Shown: positions 1-6,296, numbered from the stretch's first letter. The stretch: 10,001 nt of DNA from an uncultured Methylophilus sp. (GCA_936943315.1 CAKZJM010000399.1:1-10001), one strand, 5' to 3'. Notes: generated from the letters alone by a model not told the origin. A program made the numbers and translations.

Positions 1-153
1 AGTAAACATGGTTTTGATCAGGCCATTGATTGGCTTGGTAAAGGCAGAGAGGGCGATTGCGATCATCGCTGCAATCAAGGCATATTCAATGCCGCTGGCC
101 CCTTCTTCGTTACGTACAAAGTTTTTGAATGCTGTTTTGATAGTGTTAAACAT
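1..153 (-). CDS. flp: Flp/Fap-type pilin, 3' end cut by the window edge
   Basis: This is the N-terminal 51 residues of a Flp-type (type IVb) pilin, the small subunit of tight-adherence pili that are exported and assembled by the Tad machinery. A short basic leader starting MFNTIKTAF is followed by EEGASGIEYALIAAMIAIAL. That stretch carries the prepilin peptidase site (cleavage expected after Gly18), the conserved Glu-Tyr pair of Flp pilins (E23, Y24) and the start of the hydrophobic helix. Flp pilins are usually 50-70 residues, so only a few residues should be missing beyond position 1. The start at 153 is preceded by a GAAGGGG ribosome site. Tad assembly genes would be expected to the left, outside the window. 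Identification by family motif is firm; the role in adhesion is inferred from the family. Confidence 0.86.
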   Translation of the reverse strand, partial: MFNTIKTAFKNFVRNEEGASGIEYALIAAMIAIALSAFTKPINGLIKTMFT

Positions 154-173
154 GGATTTTCCCCTTCAATTTA

Positions 174-202
174 AAGCGTGGCTAAAAATAACAGCCACGC
201 TT
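174..202 (-). repeat. Inverted repeat (hairpin) in the pilin 5' leader
   Basis: AAGCGTGGCT (174-183) and AGCCACGCTT (193-202) form a perfect 10-bp stem around a 9-base A/T-rich loop. It lies about 20 bases upstream of the pilin start and just outside the GAAGGGG ribosome site. No T tract follows in the pilin direction, so it does not look like a terminator. A 5' hairpin here could protect the abundant pilin mRNA or influence ribosome access; that role is inferred. Confidence 0.6.
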
Positions 203-215
203 ATTCCCATAAAAA

Positions 216-235
216 AATCATTTAATTAAATGATT
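216..235. repeat. 20-base perfect AT palindrome
   Basis: The two 10-base halves AATCATTTAA and TTAAATGATT are exact reverse complements with no spacer. Read on the minus strand it is followed by seven T residues. The stem is nearly all A/T, so it would be a poor terminator. A binding site for a dimeric regulator such as an H-NS/IHF-like or MarR-like protein is a possibility that the sequence alone cannot settle. Confidence 0.5.
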
Positions 236-289
236 GAACAAAAAAAGATGCTTCGGTAATCATTGCTCTTACTGCTTCATTACAGTTGT

Positions 290-306
290 AAGCAAATTTT
301 ATGCCT
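290..306 (-). promoter_or_regulatory. Candidate sigma-54 promoter for the pilin gene
   Basis: On the minus strand the sequence reads AAGGCATAAAATTTGCT. It has the invariant GG (305-304) and GC (293-292) separated by exactly 10 bases, and a perfect TTGCT -12 box. The -24 box is AGGCAT rather than TGGCAC, so the match is good but not perfect. The start point would be near 280, leaving a leader of about 127 bases that contains both palindromes. In an AT-rich region a chance match cannot be excluded, and a sigma-70 promoter could equally serve the gene. Confidence 0.4.
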
Positions 307-483
307 TTTTATTTTTATAATTTTAAAATTTATTTATATTTTTGATTTTAAACTTTTTTTTGTTTAAATGTGATTGTTGGCATCACTCGGCAAATTGTTA
401 CTATGATATATGGTTAGTTAAGATATGACAAAATTTGTCTGTGTTCCCCGCCGGTTTTGATAGTTTTTCTTGAGTTTTTATGA

Positions 484-1638
484 CTAATCTATTGCCAGCA
501 TGTGCCACTCAGCCCGGTTGCGGCCATTCTGCTTGGCGCGATAAAGACATTTATCTGCTTCTTCTATTAACTGTTGCATGGTGTTATCTACGCCAGGGAT
601 GATCGTTGCAATTCCGATGGAGACCGTGACGATTTCATAAGGCGATTGTTCATGCCTGATATTCAGTTTTTGGATCGCAGCGATCATGTTTTCACTGATG
701 TTTCTCGCTTCATTCAATGTGGTATGAAACAGTACGACGGAAAATTCTTCGCCACCGTAACGGGTCACCGAATCAACGGTGCGGCGAACGCACCCATCCA
801 GTGCCGCGGCCACTTGTCGTAAACAGCTGTCGCCAGCCTGATGACCATGGCTGTCATTGTATTTTTTGAAAAAATCGACATCTACCATCATGAGCGAAAG
901 GGGGACTTTTGCCCGCGATGCTTGCATCCAGGTGGTTGCCAGGTAAGCATCAAAACTGCGGCGGTTGCCTATGCCGGTTAAACGATCCTCCCAGGAAGCC
1001 TGTTCTGACATGACCTGTTTTAACAGGACATCAATGAGAATCTTGCGCACCTCGCTGGCGGAAGCCCACAGGGTGGCGCCCACCACCAGCAGCATGACCA
1101 ACACCATATGCAAGGATTCATAATCCAAAAATGGCACGGACAGCATGAGAGGGATGTAAACCGCGGCGGCAAAGGCAAAGAAAATCGGCAGAAAAACCAC
1201 CAGACGCGGTAATTTCACAATCACGGCGATCAGCATAATGATGAGAATGGCGGCATTACTGGTGCGGCTGAGGTACGGTAAGGCAATGGAGAGTGCTCCC
1301 CAGCCCAGGCCCGCCATGGCAGCGGCCGCAATATGGCGGTTGATGCGCGCTAATTCGATGCTGACATTGGCCGACTGGAAATCAAGGCGGCCCAGCCACC
1401 AATGCCAGAGATGTGAAATAAGAAGCCACGCATACCATGCGCCTGCATATTTCCAACCGATATCCCAAGCCACTAAGCTTGCGGCAATGAATCCACAGAA
1501 AAAAACAATGATCTTGCTGCTGTTTTTGCCCCGGTAAACGTGGCGTAATTCTTCACAGGCAAGGTCGTGTGGATCAAATTCTAATGCCTTGATAGCACTT
1601 TCTCTTGTTTTATTAACCAAACCCGATCCTGCTCCCAT
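484..1638 (-). CDS. Membrane-bound GGDEF diguanylate cyclase
   Basis: The protein makes cyclic di-GMP from two GTP at the inner membrane. The first 200 residues hold about six hydrophobic segments (near 42-60, 66-82, 105-122, 127-143, 146-167 and 176-195), a membrane sensor without a recognised domain. The C-terminal GGDEF domain starts at DRLTGIGNRRSF (218-229). It includes MVDVDFFKKYND, the active-site GGEEF (295-299) and SIGIA (340-344). An RxxD inhibitory site (R286-D289) sits five residues before GGEEF, so product inhibition should be intact. The start at 1638 is doubtful: it has no ribosome site and follows a TGA directly. A well-placed AGGAG lies before an out-of-frame ATG at 1652 (separate entry). 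The neighbouring pilin gene makes surface adhesion a plausible output, but no direct link is visible. Confidence 0.9.
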   Translation of the reverse strand: MGAGSGLVNKTRESAIKALEFDPHDLACEELRHVYRGKNSSKIIVFFCGFIAASLVAWDIGWKYAGAWYAWLLISHLWHWWLGRLDFQSANVSIELARINRHIAAAAMAGLGWGALSIALPYLSRTSNAAILIIMLIAVIVKLPRLVVFLPIFFAFAAAVYIPLMLSVPFLDYESLHMVLVMLLVVGATLWASASEVRKILIDVLLKQVMSEQASWEDRLTGIGNRRSFDAYLATTWMQASRAKVPLSLMMVDVDFFKKYNDSHGHQAGDSCLRQVAAALDGCVRRTVDSVTRYGGEEFSVVLFHTTLNEARNISENMIAAIQKLNIRHEQSPYEIVTVSIGIATIIPGVDNTMQQLIEEADKCLYRAKQNGRNRAEWHMLAID

Positions 1639-1652
1639 TCAGGTAATGCCAT
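1581..1652 (-). other. Probable true start of the cyclase gene, out of frame by one base
   Basis: An ATG at 1652 is preceded by TAGGAGAGCAA, the best ribosome site in this region. Its frame gives MALPEWEQDRVWLIK and then closes at 1581 after 23 codons. A single extra A in the AAAA run at 1608-1611, or a -1 slip on the Lys codon there, joins it smoothly to TRESAIKALEF of the downstream GGDEF protein, for a product of about 389 residues. This reads as the genuine N-terminus separated by a one-base deletion or sequencing error. A translationally coupled 23-residue leader peptide is the alternative. Confidence 0.55.
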
Positions 1653-1798
1653 TTGCTCTCCTACTTGATAACGGCTTGTGTAGGATATTATTAATTATGC
1701 TGTATTTTAATTATGAATAGGTCAAATATTGGGGGTTTTGTAAATAAAAATAAATCAATGCGCGATTGTTGCAAATAAATTTGAGAGTGAGCGCGTGA

Positions 1799-2461
1799 CT
1801 AGAGGGCGTGATGAGGCGCTTTAGCCAAAGCTAATTGATGGCCCATTTTATGTTTTTTTGTCGCGAGGTAGGCTACGTTTTCTGCATGGCTTTCAATCTC
1901 TAGCGGTACCACTACATCGACCGCCATCCCCCAGGCGGCGAGTGCCGTCCATTTTTGTGGGTTGTTACTTAGTAGCTGGATCGAATGGATCTGTAAATGT
2001 TGCAGTATGCCGACGGCAATATCATATTCGCGCTGGTCTACCGGCAGGCCAAGCGCCAGGTTGGCTTCCACCGTATCCAGGCCTTGTTCTTGCAGGGCGT
2101 AGGCACGCACTTTGTTGCTCAGGCCTATGCCGCGTCCTTCCTGGCCGCGCAAATAGACAATGACGCCGCTGCCCTGTTGCTGGATCAGGCGTTGCGCCTG
2201 TTTGAACTGCTCTCCGCAGTCGCAGCGTTGCGAGCCAAACACATCGCCGGTCAGGCATTCTGAGTGTACACGTGTCAATACAGACGGATGCCCGGCAACC
2301 TCACCCAGCACCAGTGCGATATGTTCCACGCCAGTTCTGTGATCTACAAAAGCGTGTAGATGATACTGGCCATATTCCGTCGGCAAGAGCGCTTTGGCTT
2401 GAGGCACGATCAAGTGCTCTAGGCTAGAGGCAGGCTTGAGGGCGCGCTTACTTGAGTGCAT
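1799..2461 (-). CDS. ribA: GTP cyclohydrolase II (riboflavin biosynthesis)
   Basis: RibA converts GTP to 2,5-diamino-6-ribosylamino-4-pyrimidinone 5'-phosphate, formate and pyrophosphate, the first step toward riboflavin, FMN and FAD. The zinc ligands are C69, C80 and C82 in RVHSECLTG...RCDC. YLRGQEGRGIGL (103-114) is the catalytic and GTP-binding segment, followed by DTVEANLALG, the REYD region, LLSNNPQK (163-170) and the terminal KKHKMGHQL. The 220 residues cover the full family length plus a short N-terminal extension. It is a stand-alone RibA, not a RibBA fusion. The start overlaps the end of the upstream sigma-54 activator gene by 14 bases, making it the last gene of the minus-strand operon. 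The operon context suggests a dedicated flavin supply for the monooxygenases encoded nearby rather than the only housekeeping copy; that last point is inference. Confidence 0.94.
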   Translation of the reverse strand: MHSSKRALKPASSLEHLIVPQAKALLPTEYGQYHLHAFVDHRTGVEHIALVLGEVAGHPSVLTRVHSECLTGDVFGSQRCDCGEQFKQAQRLIQQQGSGVIVYLRGQEGRGIGLSNKVRAYALQEQGLDTVEANLALGLPVDQREYDIAVGILQHLQIHSIQLLSNNPQKWTALAAWGMAVDVVVPLEIESHAENVAYLATKKHKMGHQLALAKAPHHAL

Positions 2462-3413
2462 TAATGGCCCCCATTTTAATCAGCTTGGCCCGCAATACGT
2501 TGCGGCTCAGGCCCAACAGTTTTGCAGTCTGAACCTGATTATGATGGCAGTGGTGGTAGGCGGCTTTGACCAGGGCATCCTCCACGTGCTCGTAGAGGTT
2601 GGCCTTGCCTGAGTCAAACAGCTGTTGTAGAGCTTCTTCGAGCACATCAGCGCCCCGGTCGCCAGCCTGGTGCAATGGCTCCTGCTTGGGCCGGTGCAGT
2701 GAAATCGAAGATAAATGCAAATCTTCACTACGCACCAGGTTGTTGCGGCAAATCAGCAGCGAGTGATGAATCACATTTTCGAGTTCGCGGATATTGCCGG
2801 GCCAGCTGTGTTGCAGCAGTTTTTGTTTGGCCGAGTCATCCAGGCGAATCTCGGCGTAGCCCAACCGGCGCGTATATTCACTGACAAAATGTTCGGCCAG
2901 CGGCAAGATATCACCGGGGCGGTTTCTCAATGTCGGTAATTCAAGATGCGCCACCCGCAGGCGGTAGAACAGGTCTTCACGGAAATTGCCTGCCTGCACG
3001 GCCTCTTCCAGGCGGACATTGGTCGCCGCGACCAAGCGTACATCAATGGGGGTCGACTTTCTGGCACCCAGCCGTACCACTTCGCGTTCTTGCAGGACGC
3101 GCAGCAGTTTCACCTGTATGCCCAACGGCAGGTCGCCAATTTCATCCAGAAACAGCGTGCCGCCGTTGGCCGCTTCAAACCAGCCGGCCTTGGCCACAAA
3201 AGCACCGGTGAAGGCGCCTTTTTCGTGGCCAAATAATTCACTTTCAACCAGTGTGTCTGAAAAAGCACCGCAATTGACGGCCACAAATGGCTTGCCTTTA
3301 CGGTGGCTGAGTTCATGCACATGCCGCGCGATCAGCTCTTTGCCCGTGCCGGTTTCACCAATAATCAACACATTGGCATCACTCGGTGCAATTTGCTTGA
3401 TCCGGCTCAGCAA
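2448..3413 (-). CDS. SfnR-like sigma-54-dependent activator, AAA+ and DNA-binding part
   Basis: This is a bacterial enhancer-binding protein that opens sigma-54 RNA polymerase promoters by ATP hydrolysis. Residue numbers start at the TTG at 3413. It has Walker A GETGTGKE (19-26), the sigma-54 contact loop GAFTGA (66-71), Walker B GTLFLDE (85-91), VAATN (128-132), SWPGNIRELEN (203-213) and a C-terminal Fis-type helix-turn-helix (about 294-313). There is no receiver, GAF or PAS domain. The open frame begins without an ATG or ribosome site; the true N-terminus lies one base out of frame upstream (3407-3571, separate entry), and joined they would give about 374 residues. Its place between a DszC-like gene and ribA, next to two sigma-54 promoters, points to control of this organosulfur regulon. 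SfnR, the sigma-54 activator for dimethyl sulfone use in Pseudomonas putida, is the closest named relative I can suggest. Confidence 0.88.
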   Translation of the reverse strand: MLSRIKQIAPSDANVLIIGETGTGKELIARHVHELSHRKGKPFVAVNCGAFSDTLVESELFGHEKGAFTGAFVAKAGWFEAANGGTLFLDEIGDLPLGIQVKLLRVLQEREVVRLGARKSTPIDVRLVAATNVRLEEAVQAGNFREDLFYRLRVAHLELPTLRNRPGDILPLAEHFVSEYTRRLGYAEIRLDDSAKQKLLQHSWPGNIRELENVIHHSLLICRNNLVRSEDLHLSSISLHRPKQEPLHQAGDRGADVLEEALQQLFDSGKANLYEHVEDALVKAAYHHCHHNQVQTAKLLGLSRNVLRAKLIKMGAINALK

Positions 3414-3571
3414 GGCAATCGATTTCGGTCCTCAAACACTTGCGCTGTCGCGCGTATCGATGTGGTGAGCGCACGCGAGTTAGGCAAGGTGAGCAGCTTT
3501 TTCTCTTGCTCGTGGTATTCCAGCGCGTTTGCCTGGTCCAGATGCTCGATAAATTTGTCCATAATATTCAT
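3407..3571 (-). pseudogene. N-terminal fragment of the sigma-54 activator, cut off by a frameshift
   Basis: The ATG at 3571 overlaps the TGA of the upstream monooxygenase gene as ATGA, a typical coupled start. The frame encodes MNIMDKFIEHLDQANALEY and runs to ATAQVFED at codon 48. It then changes to RNRLPC and stops at 3407. In the other frame the sequence continues directly as PKSIALLSRIKQIAP, leading into the AAA+ domain. Adding one C to the CC pair at 3427-3428 restores VFEDPKSIALLSRIKQ, a natural junction for this family. A one-base deletion is therefore clear. Whether it is a real mutation or a read error cannot be told from the sequence. No classical slippery heptamer is visible for programmed frameshifting. 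Confidence 0.82.
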
Positions 3572-4779
3572 GAGTAAAATGTAGGGTTAGGGAGGCTGCC
3601 AGTCAGCGCCCATTCACCCAGCTCCTTGATTTTGTAATCTAGTGGATCGTGCAGGGTATGCGTTCTCAAATTGCGCCAGTGTCGGTCCAGTCGCAGACCG
3701 GCATGGGTTGCCCGTGAGCCCGCGACTTCAAACATCCTGCTGGTGATATCGAGGCCGGTGCGTGTCGCCAACACCTTGGCCGTGCTGATACTGGTCGCCA
3801 CCAGGCCGCGGTCTTCTTCAGTCAGTGCCAGCCCTTTGTTCCAGGCAGCATCCAGTTTTTCAGCCGCCTGGTTGGTCAGTGCACGCACCGCCTCCAACCC
3901 CACCCAGAACTCACCATAATGCGCGAGGATATAAGGGTCTTGGCTGGTCGACGCCACATTCGCGCTGTTCCAGGGGCGCGCTTCACGCAAGGTGTAATGT
4001 TGCGCGTCGTTAAATGCGCCTTCGGCAATCCCCAGGTAAATATTGGTCAGAATCAGTTGTGCAATGAGTGGCCGCAAACAGGCAAATGGATTGCTAAGTG
4101 GGCCTGGGTCAGTGAGCAGCTCATTTTCTTCTACTCTGACTTTTTCAAAATTGACTGAGCCACTGTCTGTCTGGCGCTGGCCAATATTGTCCCAATCGTC
4201 GATCACCGTAATGCCGGTACGCAACGTAGGAATCGCCGCAATCACCAATTGGCCATCCGTTTTTTTAATGGCCGAGGCAATCAGCATTTGCGAGTCCAAG
4301 GCCCCGGAGCAAAAACTTTTCTTGCCTGAGAACTCATGCCAGTGACTATAAGACTTGCACAGGGTGCGTTCATCAAGCGGGTTCAACGCATTGCCCCAAA
4401 ACCAGTTTAACTGTGCCGTTTGCTCATACCAGCGTTCCCACTGGTCTGGCCGCGAAAACAATCTGACGGTGGCCAGCATCAGGTGCTGAAACCCGTACAC
4501 ATGCGCAATCGAGCTATCTACCTTGGCAAATTCGCGAACGACTAGCAAGGTTTCCTGCCAGTTAGCACCATAACCGCCATACTGCCGAGGAATGCTTAAA
4601 GACAATAAGCCACTTTCGCGCAGGGCATCGCGCTCCAGTTTCGGCGTGCCTCCCAAGTGATCACGTTCCACGGCTGTCAGTGAGAACCACTCGGCTAATT
4701 GTTTCGCCACGGCAAGGGCATGGTGCCCGTCATTCAAACGGATGCTGGGTGGCGGGATGACAAAGCTATTTATATTCAA
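3568..4779 (-). CDS. DszC/SfnB-like flavin-dependent monooxygenase (acyl-CoA dehydrogenase fold)
   Basis: This 403-residue protein has the acyl-CoA dehydrogenase fold but belongs to the reduced-flavin monooxygenase branch that includes DszC (dibenzothiophene oxygenation) and SfnB (sulfur acquisition). Diagnostic blocks are WGNALNPLD (128-136), SFCSG (155-159), WDNIGQRQTDSG (196-207) and the C-terminal DRHWRNLRTHTLHDP (365-379), with both His of THTLH present. A likely role is oxygenation of an organosulfur compound using FMNH2 from a separate reductase; the substrate is unknown. It is the first gene of the minus-strand operon, directly behind a sigma-54 promoter. The start is uncertain: TTG 4779 is the only usable codon in frame. 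Upstream ATGs at 4792 and 4802 are in other frames and end after eight codons. Its stop overlaps the activator's start (ATGA). Confidence 0.87.
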   Translation of the reverse strand: MNINSFVIPPPSIRLNDGHHALAVAKQLAEWFSLTAVERDHLGGTPKLERDALRESGLLSLSIPRQYGGYGANWQETLLVVREFAKVDSSIAHVYGFQHLMLATVRLFSRPDQWERWYEQTAQLNWFWGNALNPLDERTLCKSYSHWHEFSGKKSFCSGALDSQMLIASAIKKTDGQLVIAAIPTLRTGITVIDDWDNIGQRQTDSGSVNFEKVRVEENELLTDPGPLSNPFACLRPLIAQLILTNIYLGIAEGAFNDAQHYTLREARPWNSANVASTSQDPYILAHYGEFWVGLEAVRALTNQAAEKLDAAWNKGLALTEEDRGLVATSISTAKVLATRTGLDITSRMFEVAGSRATHAGLRLDRHWRNLRTHTLHDPLDYKIKELGEWALTGSLPNPTFYS

Positions 4780-4815
4780 AAGTAATATCCATCTTGTTGC
4801 ATATGCTTAGAGTTC

Positions 4816-4832
4816 AGCATGATTTGTGCCAA
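4816..4832 (-). promoter_or_regulatory. Sigma-54 promoter of the minus-strand operon
   Basis: The minus strand reads TTGGCACAAATCATGCT. It has a perfect TTGGCAC -24 element, a 5-base spacer and an ATGCT -12 element; GG (4830-4829) and GC (4818-4817) are exactly 10 bases apart. Transcription would start near 4805, about 26 bases before the TTG start of the DszC-like gene. It would drive the monooxygenase, the activator and ribA, making the activator autoregulated. The inverted-repeat array lies about 150-220 bases upstream, a normal enhancer distance for this promoter type. Confidence 0.75.
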
Positions 4833-4982
4833 CTATGGATGAGGGCCTCCCTCGCCATTTTAAATGAAAAATGCGCACACAATTTACGGTTAAATCCTAT
4901 ATAAATCATCAGCTTATTTTTAATCCTCCTGACTTTTTGGGTAACGTGGCTCATCCCCTTGCGCATTCATTCTGAAAGCGGT

Positions 4983-5050
4983 TGCTGAAATTGCAGCACG
5001 CATGCTGCTGATTCAGCAGCAGCCTTGAATAAACTGCTGATTAATCAGCA
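4983..5050. promoter_or_regulatory. Three TGCTG-N6-CAGCA inverted repeats, probable activator binding sites
   Basis: TGCTG-AAATTG-CAGCA lies at 4983-4998 and TGCTG-ATTAAT-CAGCA at 5035-5050 (a perfect 16-base palindrome). Between them, 5003-5021 is a perfect 19-base palindrome holding two overlapping registers of the same motif (5003-5018 and 5006-5021). Site centres are about 21 and 31 bases apart, close to two and three helical turns, so the sites would lie on one face of the DNA. The array sits between divergent sigma-54 promoters: about 50-120 bases upstream of the plus-strand -24 box and 150-220 from the minus-strand one. This is the classic arrangement of enhancer sites. Binding by the adjacent activator is inferred. 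Confidence 0.75.
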
Positions 5051-5099
5051 ACTGCCATTCTGAGATGTTTAACTGACTGAATTTATTGGTTTTTATTTG

Positions 5100-5115
5100 T
5101 GGCATGCTCTTTGCA
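5100..5115 (+). promoter_or_regulatory. Sigma-54 promoter of the ssuD operon
   Basis: TGGCAT-GCTCT-TTGCA matches the sigma-54 consensus at nearly every position, with GG (5101-5102) and GC (5113-5114) exactly 10 bases apart. The start point should be near 5126, giving a leader of about 32 bases that includes the AAAGGAAAG ribosome site before the ATG at 5158. It would drive ssuD, the second DszC-like gene, the amidohydrolase-fold gene and ribB. Use of sigma-54 for ssuD differs from the CysB/Cbl-controlled sigma-70 promoter known in Escherichia coli. Confidence 0.85.
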
Positions 5116-5157
5116 ACAACGCTGCCATAAGCTGTATCAATAAAGGAAAGCAAGCAC

Positions 5158-6291
5158 ATGGAAATTTTCTGGTTTTTACCCACGCATGGTGACCAGCGTT
5201 ATCTTGGCACCAGCAAAGGCGCCAGACCGGCCACCTTCACTTACCTGAAGCAGATTGCGCAGGCGGCTGACCGCCTGGGATATGGCGGCGTCTTGGTGCC
5301 TTCAGGTCGCTCCTGCGAAGATGCCTGGGTGATTTCTTCAGCCTTGATCAATGAAACCAAACAGCTCAAGTTTTTGGTGGCAACACGGCCTGGCTTTATT
5401 TCGCCCGTGGTCTCTGCGCGGATGTCTTCTACGCTGGACCGCATCTCTGGCGGGCGCTTGCTGATTAACGTGGTCGCTGGTGGCGACCCGGCAGAGCAGC
5501 AGGCTGAAGGCAGTTTTCTTGCGCACGATGCCCGCTATGCTGAAGCTGAAGAATTCCTGTCTATCTGGCGCGCGGTCTTAGCCGAAGAAGTGGTCGATTA
5601 CGAAGGTGAGTATTTACGCGTGAAAGGGGCCAGTTTGCCTACTGGCAGCCTGCAAAAACCTTATCCGCCGCTGTTTATTGGCGGCGCCTCAGAGGCCGCG
5701 ATTCAACTGAGTAGCAAACATATAGATGTGCATTTAACCTGGGGGGAACCACCCGCTGCCGTCGCAGAAAAAATCCGCGTCATCCGCGAAGCCGCCGCGA
5801 GGCAGGGCCGCACCATTCGTTTTGGCATCCGTTTGCATGTGATTGTGCGCGAAACCAGCGAGCAAGCATGGCAGGCAGCAGAAGAGCTCATTTCGCATGT
5901 GACGGATGACACCATTGCTGCCGCGCAGGCAGCCGTCGCCAATTTTGACTCGGTGGCACAAAAGCGCATGACAGCGCTGCATCATGGCCGCCGCGATCAG
6001 TTAGAAGTCTCCCCCAATTTGTGGGCAGGTGTCGGTCTCGTCCGTGGCGGCGCAGGCACTGCGCTGGTGGGTAACCCGCAAGAAGTGGCTGACCGCATCA
6101 AAGAATACCAGGCGCTGGGCATAGATTACTTTATTTTCTCTGGTTATCCACACCTGGAAGAATCGTACCGCGTGGCTGAATTGTTGTTCCCCTTGCTGCC
6201 GCTCAAGCAGCAGGCCACCGCAGAAGTCAGCATCAACACCAATATGACCGGTCCGTTTGGCGCGGCCAAACCAGTCAAGCATGCGGCATAG
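5158..6291 (+). CDS. ssuD: FMNH2-dependent alkanesulfonate monooxygenase
   Basis: SsuD cleaves alkanesulfonates to the aldehyde and sulfite using O2 and FMNH2 supplied by a partner reductase (SsuE in E. coli), in the cytoplasm. The 377-residue protein aligns along nearly its whole length with E. coli SsuD, recalled from memory, from MEIFWFLPTHGDQRYLGT through LTWGEPP and RFGIRLHVIVRET to NLWAGVGLVRGGAGTALVG. The E. coli active-site residues C54, R226, H228, R297 and Y331 correspond to C53, R225, H227, R296 and Y330 here, all present with a constant offset of one. Only the last 30 residues diverge. It is the first gene of the plus-strand operon, with a good ribosome site and a sigma-54 promoter. 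MsuD-type methanesulfonate specificity cannot be excluded. No ssuE or transporter gene is adjacent. Confidence 0.95.
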   Translation: MEIFWFLPTHGDQRYLGTSKGARPATFTYLKQIAQAADRLGYGGVLVPSGRSCEDAWVISSALINETKQLKFLVATRPGFISPVVSARMSSTLDRISGGRLLINVVAGGDPAEQQAEGSFLAHDARYAEAEEFLSIWRAVLAEEVVDYEGEYLRVKGASLPTGSLQKPYPPLFIGGASEAAIQLSSKHIDVHLTWGEPPAAVAEKIRVIREAAARQGRTIRFGIRLHVIVRETSEQAWQAAEELISHVTDDTIAAAQAAVANFDSVAQKRMTALHHGRRDQLEVSPNLWAGVGLVRGGAGTALVGNPQEVADRIKEYQALGIDYFIFSGYPHLEESYRVAELLFPLLPLKQQATAEVSINTNMTGPFGAAKPVKHAA

Positions 6292-6296
6292 GAGAG

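Larger units (their letters stand above)
154..483. other. AT-rich intergenic region upstream of the pilin gene
   Basis: These 330 bases hold no credible gene on either strand. The central part (about 300-360) is almost pure A/T. The region separates the end of the diguanylate cyclase gene from the pilin start, so it must contain the pilin promoter and a long 5' leader. Visible structures are a hairpin at 174-202, a 20-base AT palindrome at 216-235, a sigma-54-like element at 290-306 and a 13-base near-palindrome (GACAAA-A-TTTGTC) at 427-439. No clear intrinsic terminator follows the diguanylate cyclase gene. Confidence 0.7.

Noticed and set aside
8..229. Plus-strand open frame over the pilin region
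   Set aside because: It is the antisense shadow of the Flp pilin gene, whose cleavage motif and ribosome site are clear on the minus strand.
378..395. TTGGCATCACTCGGCAA as a plus-strand sigma-54 promoter
   Set aside because: The spacing is one base short (9 between GG and GC), and no plus-strand gene follows.
1741..1775. Possible terminator after ribA (small CAAT-CGCGC-ATTG dyad followed by T-rich sequence on the minus strand)
   Set aside because: The stem is only four base pairs, mostly A/T, and the T tract is broken by A residues, so it is too weak to call.
2986..3468. 160-codon plus-strand open frame opposite the sigma-54 activator
   Set aside because: It has no recognisable domain and lies antisense to a strongly conserved AAA+ domain, so it is a shadow frame.
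4841..4853. GAGGG-CCT-CCCTC dyad in the divergent control region
   Set aside because: It is a 5-bp stem with a 3-base loop and no T tract, occurs once, and does not resemble the TGCTG-N6-CAGCA sites, so no role can be supported.
4946..4963. TGGCTCATCCCCTTGCGCA resembling a plus-strand sigma-54 promoter upstream of ssuD
   Set aside because: The GG and GC are 11 bases apart rather than 10, a spacing that sigma-54 tolerates poorly, and a correctly spaced site exists at 5100-5115.
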